Part shown: positions 56,718 through 64,000 of the stretch, piece after piece | Layout of the letters: each line of letters starts with the position of its first letter | Position numbering within the stretch: the first letter of the stretch is position 1 | Origin: Marsupella aquatica | Lineage: Eukaryota > Marchantiophyta | Assembly (NCBI GenBank): GCA_973895155.1 | Contig: OZ316891.1 | Span: 31,558,001-31,622,000, forward strand | Direction of reading: 5' to 3' | Length of the DNA stretch: 64,000 nucleotides | Program-made: the position numbers and the translations under genes | The notes under the pieces: generated by a model | What the model was told of the DNA's origin: nothing | Seen by the model: the letters and a program-made list of their open reading frames with translations, nothing else | Database searches by the model: none

Positions 56718-56930
56718 CTACACCTTTGGGCCCATGGTAACCTTCTCAGCATTCGGTAATTCATCAACACCTTGGAGTGTAAGAGCCCTCGAATTGCCTC
56801 GACTCCAAACCTGGTATCCTTTGATCCATAAATTTGCACCAGTTTCGACCTGCTGCATTCTCAACTCCGAATCAGACCAACACAAGAGCATCTGTCTGGT
56901 AACTGCGTTAAGGACAAACACTCGGGTCAA
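56718..56930 (-). pseudogene. Possible captured exon with stop codon
   Basis: Minus-strand frame after a pyrimidine-rich ...TTTTAG, encoding RVFVLNAVTRQMLLCWSDSE and LWIKGYQVWSRGNSRALTLQ and ending at a TAG. No family is recognised. On the same strand as the CBM48-like exon 400 bp away, so it could be from the same captured gene. Confidence 0.3.
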
Positions 56931-57327
56931 CTGCTACGATCTAAAAACATAGTACAGATGGACGGAGAGTTACAATTCACCTCCAACGTTGTAATTCGAG
57001 AGTACGAGGTTGTGAACACTACTTCTTCACATGCTTCCTAGTTAGTACAGTACGACTATTTCTGCTAGCGACTCTACAATCTGCCGGATGGATAAAATCT
57101 ACCGGCAGTGGATGGAATCTTTGGAATTGGGAACTGAATAGTCGAATCTATCCAGGACCAATTCAATAGTGAACTATTCGGACAGGAGGGTCCGTAGTGC
57201 ACATAGATACTGGAGTAACCTCACTTCTCATCGCACTGTTGAACGAATCGAGAAGCATAAAATTGCCAACTTCAAGAGAAAAAACACACGACCTACTTCA
57301 TGGTTGACTGAAAGAAAAGCCACCCAC

Positions 57328-57440
57328 CTGCCTGGCCGCAATTTGAGTGTAGCGGAGAAATTTGTGAATGTTCCTGTACTCTCTGGAGACAAGGATTCAC
57401 CTCGCATCCAATTATCAAACGACCCCATCACTGTGACGTC
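57328..57440 (-). pseudogene. Captured CBM48 (AMPK-beta / PTST-like) exon
   Basis: 113 bp segment with acceptor TTTGCCAG and donor GTGGGT, encoding DVTVMGSFDNWMRGESLSPE, then STGTFTNFSATLKLRPGR. This is the start of a family-48 carbohydrate-binding module as found in plant AMPK-beta-related and PTST-type starch proteins (V-x-V-x-GSFDxW ... T-x-x-F-S-x-x-L-x-L-RPG-R). The next expected part (YEIKFLVDGEW) is not in the adjoining DNA, consistent with an intron or with a broken capture. It lies inside the inner CACTA and away from its own genes. Confidence 0.6.
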
Positions 57441-57449
57441 CTGGCAAAC

Positions 57450-60440
57450 AAAAGCATTAGTATAGAGAGAAGGAAAAGAACGACAACAAAAACCAAGATC
57501 AGATCTAATTTCAACAGGGAACCTGTCAAATACTACTCAATACAATAAGGGCCAACTCGCATGTGTGCGTCCTCAAAAATGCGGCCCTTGGCCTACGCAA
57601 AAAACAACCCTTGATCATCAGAAGCAAGCAAGGCATGCGATGGATCAAGAAGTCAATGCAGCTGCCCCCGGTGAATTTCTGTGATTCCCTCCGCCCTCGT
57701 GCACTTCATTGTGGTTGCACCCCATAGTTAAATTATTGTTGAGAAAACTGTTGCATGCCAATCTGAAGAACACGAAAACAATTTTGCCTTTGCAGCTCTT
57801 TACGAGTAGTCATTCTGAGCTGGGACAGGGCAGAAAGGACACGCAAACACATTGTCGTCATTCGTTAATGCCAGGATCTCATATTCGAGGTAAGGTAAAT
57901 ACAGAGTGTTCATGCATGAACCTGCATCTTGGCAGCTCAGTCTTGACATTGTACTTGACAATCGGACGTCTTAGAGAATTGAGATATCTCTTAGGACAAT
58001 TGAAACTCAGGCACTCTCTTCAGTACTATCGAATCCAAGATGCGAAAATGGATACTGAGACGACAGCTCAAAGCAACTTTGAAGCAACATCAAAAACCTT
58101 GGGATAAGGCTACCACCGGAGGACCCCAGGTTCTGGATAGTCACTTCCAGAAAGCAAGTGGGTTCCAAGATCATGGAACGCCGTTGTGTGGAAGCCTACA
58201 CACATGTGTTCGCTATCACCCAAGGCAAAGCCAAAGGATCTTGCTTGAAACTCTTTCTCAAGATGTTCAAAATCATTGTTCTCTGCCACGGGTGACTCTT
58301 CAGAGCCCTGAAATTATTCGATAGTCACGCCTACTACGATTACCGCCTCATCAATGAGCTAGAAGCAAATCTTTTGCAAGATGAAGCAGGTCGAGGAAGG
58401 ATCAGCAACTTAGTTGGAGAATCGAAAACTCCAGCTATAAAACACATATTCCCGGGTGATCGCTACACCAGCGAACGTTCACAAACACGTCCTAAAGTAT
58501 CACAATATTGTCACCAATCCTCACTTCCTTATAGAATACAACGATTTCTCCGTGGATTATTTGGTGCATAGTGACACGAGGGGAAGAAATGATGAAGAAG
58601 AAAAATATGTTTTCAAAGGCCTAACTCTGTAAATCCAAGCTCCCAGTTCGCAAATCCATCTTATTCCACTACGTACCATGACCAAAATCTCATACCCTAA
58701 AAAGATGCCCTGCAGCTCCCATACACTACTTTGTCCCAAAATACAGATCCCGGCTCTTACACAAACCTCAAGAAAAGATAAACCCAGGACCTGATCACCT
58801 CTTCCGCTTACTACGACCGTGTCCCAGCAGGGATTCCAAAGACGAAGACAAAAGAAAATGCACTACGAGATGGGGTGAATAATCGACTGACAGCCAAGAA
58901 TAGAAGAGCAAACAAAGAAAACCCACCTTGCAACACTCACAAAATGCTGTCGCAGGCTCTACATTGTCGCAGCCCGCTGACTGCCCGTATCATGAATTGC
59001 GCATGAAGCACTACTGTAAAACTGCAAAACCAGCAACTTAACTCGGACGACGGGCTGAATGACAGTTACTTTCCAAAGCTCTCGTTGTCTTTGCACGCCC
59101 TCACACCACTCAACTGTTGAAGGGCCACGCAGCAAAAACCTACTTTTCCATAGCGATTGAAGCCCATAGTCTAATGCTTTAATCTACGTCCTAAGTGAAA
59201 GTTTGCAAATCGAGCAAGGCGACCCTGTTTGAATATTGGCGACCATCAGGCTCCACCCCTCCTTTCTCGCTACCATTCCCCCATGTGATGGTTAAGCTTC
59301 TCAGGACACAATCAATCGCACAAATGTAGCTTAAAGCAGGACCTCACTAAGCACACTATCGGTTAGGACCTTACAGACATAGAGGTGACATAGAGATAGA
59401 TAGGTCAACGCAACCTTACTTGGGCCGATGCAGCATGTCTCTTGACAATGTGAAGCAGTGTAGCATTCCTCCGCCTAGCTCGCAGTGATCCTCCGCCTTG
59501 CTTGTAGTAACCAGCCTCCGCCTACCTAGCTTGCACTGTCACGGCTGCAACTTTTTGTGCAATGACTTGGCCCTCCTGCCAACTGTGAGCTCCCAAAAGT
59601 ATGTCGAGCAGATGTACACTCAAGCTCGACCTCGCAGAGCTCAACTCCAAGTCGGCAGCTCTCACTTGAAACTCAATAGCAGCTTAGCTCACCAGCAGGT
59701 TGAAAAGCGACAATGGACTCCCCTCAAAACTGATTGGCAGACCTCCACACTGACGCTCGTAGCAGGCCAATCCTAAACACATTTGCACCCTAAAGTCCAA
59801 TCGCGCTCAAACACTTTCATTGCCCCCTACAGGAAGTTCGCAAAGAGTGCAGCTGGAATGAAGGTCGTCGACTCCCAATTTCCCTCGCAAAACCAACCTC
59901 CGCGGCACACTGACCCTGAACACTTAGGGCACGGGCCCCAATTTCTCTCGCAAAACCAACCTCCAAGGTACACTGACCCTGAGGGAAAGTAGTACCCCTC
60001 ACATGTGGGCAGCCATCGAGTGACTTAGCAAACAGGTTGGTTTGGACATAAAAGAACAAATGCAAATGACTTAGCAAAAAGTTCAATGTGGGGAGAGTGC
60101 ATTTTGGTCAAGAACAAGGCCAAATATAGTCAGGTATGACCCCACATTATAAGTGAAAGTACCCACCATTTTGATGAAAACCCCCATATTTATACCCATT
60201 TAGATTTGGACTTATTGAACCATGAGTGTGCAATATGTAGTTGCACCGGGAGTTGCACATTAGGGATTGGCATCCGAAATTGGCTAATGGGGTATGCATG
60301 CTGACGGAATTTTAAAAAATGATGTCCAATGCACTATTGTGGAGTAACTAACATAACTTACCTATTTCTTACTTACCAGTGTTACAATAGCGACATTGGA
60401 TAAAGTTGTAAGCATGACTTCCCACAGCCTCACCAAAACT
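57450..60440. other. Inner CACTA cargo, no gene recognised
   Basis: Three kb with only short open frames. One local duplication is visible near 59870-59985 (TTTCTCGCAAAACCAACCTC and ACACTGACCCTGA repeated about 70 bp apart). From about 60060 to 60554 is the right subterminal region. Confidence 0.4.
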
Positions 60441-60554
60441 TAGTTGGTATGATGTAACTAACATGACACCCACAAACTTGGAGTCGCATATTTATGAAGG
60501 TCTTGCACAAGTCACATAGGGGAGGGTCTCAGAATGGGTGGTTTTCTTCTAGTG

Positions 60555-62240
60555 AATGTCTTCCATTCTTCCTGTGTGCACACATAGGGAGCTTGGAACT
60601 TGAGAAGTACATTGGGATTGCTTGCATGGGGCTTCAACCAAAGGTGAGGGCAAATCCCCTTCTGTTGCATATCAGCTCGAACTGCTCCTGTATCTTTCTC
60701 ACCCGACAAGAACTTCAGCAAGCTCTCACAAATATTTTTCTCAATGTGCATGACGTCCACATTGTGTTTGCTGGGCTCGAATTCCTGCACTCCACAAAGC
60801 AAAGAATTCAACAACAGAAACACTAATTAACCACATAGGAGGATTGTAACCAACATCAATCCACCATTGCTCCAATCTAAAATTGCAATCATACAGGGGC
60901 TGGAGGCTAAGTACATTACCCTCCAGTACTCCAACTCCAAGTCCATCAAGGTCTGTCTTTTCACACCGTGTTTCACCACTGGATCCTCAGGTTCTCGATC
61001 AGTGGCACTTCTCTTGTCCCAATCAGCCTTCCTGGCTGCCCACCTCAGGACTTGCTCTCTGGTGACCCTCTGTGGTGGGCCACGAAGCTCTGTTTTGTTG
61101 TTGAAGTGTGCAATTTGAGACCGTGTGTGCCTGTAAGGATGATCAACAGGCAGATACCTTCTATGCCCCTGAAATTTCATATTGTGCAAGGCATGCGACC
61201 ACTCACTTGTCACATTTTTCCCACATGGTGTGCACCCCACATAGCCCTTTGTCACTCGTCCAGATATGATGCCATGGCCTGGGTAATCTGCTATATCCAG
61301 CAAACAAATTGCATGTAGTCTAAAGGGGCTGGGTCGAAGAAGCCCCTTTAGAACATCATGGGTTAACACCCCTTCTATCCACAAAGTTTTCCACTCTTCT
61401 ACTGTTGGAGCCAACATGATATCTATGAATTGCTCGGTCATAGAAGCTGGTCCAGGGATTAACAGCACCATCATGACAAAAAACCTCTTTGTAGTCATCC
61501 ATGGGGGAAGGTTGTAATTTAGCAGCGTAACCGGCCAACATGAATAACGGTTGTTTTTGTCTCCAAATGGGTTTACTCCATCCAGTGATAGACCAAATCG
61601 AAAGTTCCGCTTCTCTGCAGCAAACTGTGGCCACCTCTCATCAACAAATTTCCAATGGTTGGAATCTCCAATGTGACGCTGCAGGCCATCACTGCTCTTG
61701 TTATCAGGAGTCCATGTCATCAGCTTGGAAATGGCAGGGCATCTAAACAGACGTTGTAGTCTAGGAATGAGGAAAATGACAAAGAACCTTGGCAGGGTGT
61801 GTACATTTCCCTACATTCTTGTACCTGTGCTTACCACAATGAGGGCATGTCAATTTATCTGCATGCTCTTTGCGAAAGAGAACACACCCATCAGGGCATG
61901 CGTCAATAGACACATAGTTCAGCCCAAGGTTAGACATCAATTTCCTAGCCTCGTACATATTTTTTGGAATTGAATTACCATCTAGTAACACATTTCGGCG
62001 CAGGAAGGTCAACAACTCTATCACAAATATATTGGGAACATTGTGATTGCCACAGATGTTCAACAACAACACGACAAAACCCAGCTTGGAGCAGTTCGAC
62101 CCCTCATAGATAGGAACGCAAGCTTCTTTGATGTGTTTTGGGCCCCCAAACACCCACTCCCTCTCTGTTGCACCTTCCCCAATGTCAAAGTCAAGTTTAG
62201 CTTGGCCGTCTCCAATAGGGCGTCTCAGACCTAGGGGCCG
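60555..62240 (-). pseudogene. CACTA TNP2 transposase, N-terminal and central part (Transposase_21)
   Basis: Reads from about 62240: VPIYEGSNCSKLGFVVLLLN, LGLNYVSIDACPDGCVLFRK, CPHCGKHRYKN, PAKVLCHFP; then a frameshift near 61765; RLQRLFRCP, FGLSLDGVNPFGDKNNRYSC, WPVTLLNYNLPPWMTTKRFF and MVLLIPGPAS (the Transposase_21 core); GYVGCTPCGKNVT, RRYLPVDHPYR; an intron at about 60897-60788; and EFEPSKHNVDVMHIEKNICE up to EEWKTF, where the inner CACTA cuts in. After one AAT copy the frame continues at 50544 into LYRLSCLKVPSG. TNP2 is the CACTA transposase that binds the ends and moves the element. Damaged by the frameshift and by the lesions in its 3' part. Confidence 0.92.
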
Positions 62241-62249
62241 TGACCCAAG

Positions 62250-63098
62250 TTATGGGAAAGCAGTATAGAGGTACAAGATCTTGCGCCTTTCATCACAAAC
62301 TACTTGAGCATTGATCGAGTATCGGCACTTTCTATCAAAGTAGCACTCTCTTGAATCCTTTGGGCGTTGGGAGAGTGGGATAAGTGTGCCATCGATGAGG
62401 CCAACACACCCAGGAAACCCTTTCTCTGCAAATTCATCTGAAATCCGAGCTCGTTCCTGTTTGTCTGGCCACTGCAAATGCACAACCAAAGCGTCCTCCA
62501 AAGCCTTGAAACATCGTACAGTGAAATTGCACAATGACCCATTACTGACACCCCAAGTGGGAATCATACGATTCAAGCAGGCCCCATTTCCATCATGGCC
62601 AAGCCTGTCCAAGATGACTGCCAACTGCAAGCAAACTGGAGCCTGCTCATAAGGAGAATCATTTATAAAAACCGGATGGGATTCAATCATATTCACCAGC
62701 GTAAAGAAAGAGTCCTTGTCCATGCGCGTCATTTGCCTGAACAGCTTAGGTGGGAGGTTTTCAAAAAAATTGTCAGCAAAGTCCCTAGACTTAATAGTCA
62801 TAGGCTTATCCACAAAATACCGAGTATTATCCATGACAAAATACAATTCCATGATTTCAGTAGGCTTTGGCATAAAATCAAATGGGTCACCTCCAACCTC
62901 AATGTCACGGGAGGTTTCATATTCCTGGTCTGATTTACTGACAATATCTTGTGCATCACTAAACAGGTCCAATGTTGAGGAGTTTGAGTCATTGCTGAAC
63001 TCGACGCTCTCACTACTTGAGCTGTCCATGAGAATGGACATGTACAGTTGCTCCTTCACTTCCCTCAACACCCTTTGTCTGTCTGAAACACGTGGCAT
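62250..63098 (-). pseudogene. PIF/Harbinger transposase, truncated
   Basis: Starts at ATG 63098 (MPRVSDRQRVLREVKEQ), with an acidic Ser-rich N-terminus, a MDKDSFFTLVNMIES segment, QLAVILDRLGHDGNG and CFKALEDALVVH (the helix-turn-helix-like part), then the DDE_Tnp_4 core: CVGLIDGTLIPLSQRP with the first catalytic Asp, YFDRKCRYSINAQVVCDERR. It stops at 62250 after LYTAFP where the family goes on to a GSxHD motif with the second Asp. The truncation point is where CACTA TNP2 sequence begins. About 282 of the usual 380-450 residues remain. Confidence 0.88.
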
Positions 63099-63302
63099 GG
63101 TGAACCCTAGATTCGCAATAAACATGAAGCAGTGAGCAAAAAGATCAATGCAAGTGTACCCAATAATCCAGTCCAAAGAGACACCAACATGTCATAATAT
63201 TTTGCTTTTAGGCATACAATTGTTGCAAATGAAGACATCACTTGTACTCAATAAAGTAAATCTCTGCACCAAGGTAATGCTTCTAATTCACAAACATAAT
63301 TA

Positions 63303-64000
63303 CTGGACGTCATCTAAGTTCAATTCTTCCTGCAGCCTTCTAAGAAGTTTTGCGATGGCTTTTCCAGACACAGTCGGCCTATCTATTGGGCTGATATCGG
63401 GAATTGAGGGCCTCAAAGTATTATCAACAGTAGGACTGGATTGCTGAGCATGTTTAGCATATTCACTTGGTGTGCGACTCTGACCTAAGTGCAAAGAGAG
63501 GGGCTTAGGCACTCGGGGTGAGCCCTCCACAAAGCTAATCCTCTTCACATGGATTTCATGATCAGAAATTTTGAAGATAACTTCAACCACAGGTGTGACT
63601 TGAGTCAATGACAGAACGTAGGCAATCTACTCAGATTCTGAACAGTTTGCAAACTCACATGGAGAGCAATCCAAGATAGTCTCAGCTGCATCCCATATTT
63701 TAGCACGGATGGGCGGAACCCCTCCATAGACAGCATCAAAGAAAATAAGATGAAATCTGAATTTAGGTTTTCCAGACAACGAGGAATGCTGACAGTTGTG
63801 ACCAAACTCTAATGACTTCCCACATAGACGTCCTGTTGGCATTAGTGTTGGACATGACATGTACATGAATTTTCGAGGATAAGGATTTTCAGCAACAAAG
63901 TTTGCAATGTAGGCTAGTGTAGGCACTTGAGCAATCGTATGTCCATTCACTCTGTAATCTTCAACTTGAGCTAACGATGTGTACAGCACCATTGCACTCA
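63303..64000 (-). pseudogene. RPA1 C-terminal-like ORF with internal stop, cut by the window edge
   Basis: The frame enters from beyond 64000. It encodes AYIANFVAENPYPRKFMYMS, Cys residues (SCPTLMPTGRLCGKSLE, HNC), FHLIFFDAVYGGVPPIRAK, then IWDAAETILDCSPCEFANC, in line with the OB-fold C of the RPA large subunit. A TAG at 63627-63629 interrupts; the same frame continues AYVLSLTQVTPVVEVIFKIS and a Pro/Ser-rich tail to 63303. It is a relative of 21851-22584. The upstream DNA-binding OB folds of RPA1 are not in the window. RPA1-like genes are carried by plant Helitrons, but no Helitron end was identified. Confidence 0.4.

Larger units (their letters stand above)
50545..60554 (-). mobile_element. 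Inner CACTA transposon, 10,010 bp, inserted in TNP2
   Basis: Both ends begin CACTAGAAGAA (left 50545 on the plus strand, right 60554 on the minus strand). CTGAGACC lies at the same distance in each, and TATGTGACT at a 2 bp offset. The 3 bp target duplication AAT is at 50542-50544 and 60555-60557. Subterminal GTGACT/AGTCAC words are dense at the left end and recur at the right. It has a TnpA-like gene (51.4-54.9 kb) but no visible TNP2, so it would depend on a transposase in trans. About 5 kb (55.0-60.4 kb) is unrelated DNA including probable captured exons. Confidence 0.88.
32270..62240 (-). mobile_element. Outer CACTA (En/Spm) transposon, carrying two nested insertions
   Basis: The left terminus begins CACTAGTAGAAACCGGGG at 32270, with the flank ATT as possible 3 bp target duplication. 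TNP2 and a TnpA-like gene lie on the minus strand in the usual CACTA order. The element is interrupted by the gypsy element (34712-47162) and by another CACTA (50545-60554); without them and their target duplications it spans about 7.5 kb. The matching right terminus (the reverse complement of the left TIR) is not found by 64000, so the right side is either truncated at about 62240, where a Harbinger ORF abuts, or lies beyond the window. TNP2 contains several stops and shifts, so the element is dead on its own. Confidence 0.75.

Overview
The window looks like transposon-rich nuclear DNA of a land plant. A 1,090-codon PLS-class pentatricopeptide repeat (PPR) gene with a complete DYW editing domain sits among spliced genes and Ty1/copia, Ty3/gypsy, CACTA (En/Spm) and PIF/Harbinger elements. 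The wording of the PPR repeats and their near-identical tandem units resemble moss or other seedless-plant editing factors; that lineage call is inference. I saw no rRNA, tRNA, CRISPR or bacterial-type operon.

Layout. 1-4.5 kb: a zinc-knuckle ORF, then a gene with an RNase H1/viroplasmin-type hybrid-binding domain, cut in two by a 2.4 kb solo LTR (1616-4016) with a perfect 5 bp target duplication. 5.1-11.9 kb (minus strand): an unrecognised multi-exon gene whose Pro/Ala-rich exons are amplified, symmetric (phase 0) units; an internally deleted copia element (6158-8977) lies 11 nt from one of its splice acceptors. 11.7-13.3 kb: a SWIM zinc-finger gene, head to head with the former, apparently broken only by a C-run length. 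13.9-14.3 kb: a small unknown ORF. 17.5-20.7 kb: the PPR-DYW gene, carrying five exact-period 303 bp units. 21.8-23.8 kb: a broken RPA1-C-like ORF and an unknown frameshifted ORF. 25.2-31.7 kb (minus strand): a decayed LTR retrotransposon (gag-like/coiled-coil ORF and integrase scrap) with a second solo LTR of the first family (27420-29791, opposite orientation, TSD CTTTC).

32.3-62.2 kb is a nested stack. A CACTA element (left end 32270, genes on the minus strand: TNP2 transposase, then a TnpA/Transposase_24-like gene) was hit twice. A 12,451 bp Ty3/gypsy element (34712-47162, 3,144 bp LTRs that look identical, TSD AGCTT, one intact 1,992-codon gag-pol ORF) landed in the TnpA-like gene. A second CACTA element (50545-60554, 10,010 bp, TSD AAT) landed inside a TNP2 exon; removing it rejoins TNP2 in frame. 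The inner CACTA has its own TnpA-like gene, no visible TNP2, and several kb of foreign DNA including a spliced-looking exon of a CBM48 (AMPK-beta/PTST-like) protein, so it looks like a gene-capturing CACTA. 62.25-64 kb: a Harbinger transposase truncated where the CACTA sequence starts, then a second RPA1-C-like ORF at the window edge.

The probable cellular genes are the PPR-DYW gene, the SWIM gene, the repeated-exon gene and possibly the hybrid-binding-domain gene; most of the rest is mobile DNA at different stages of decay. The gypsy element is the youngest and the only one with an undamaged coding region.
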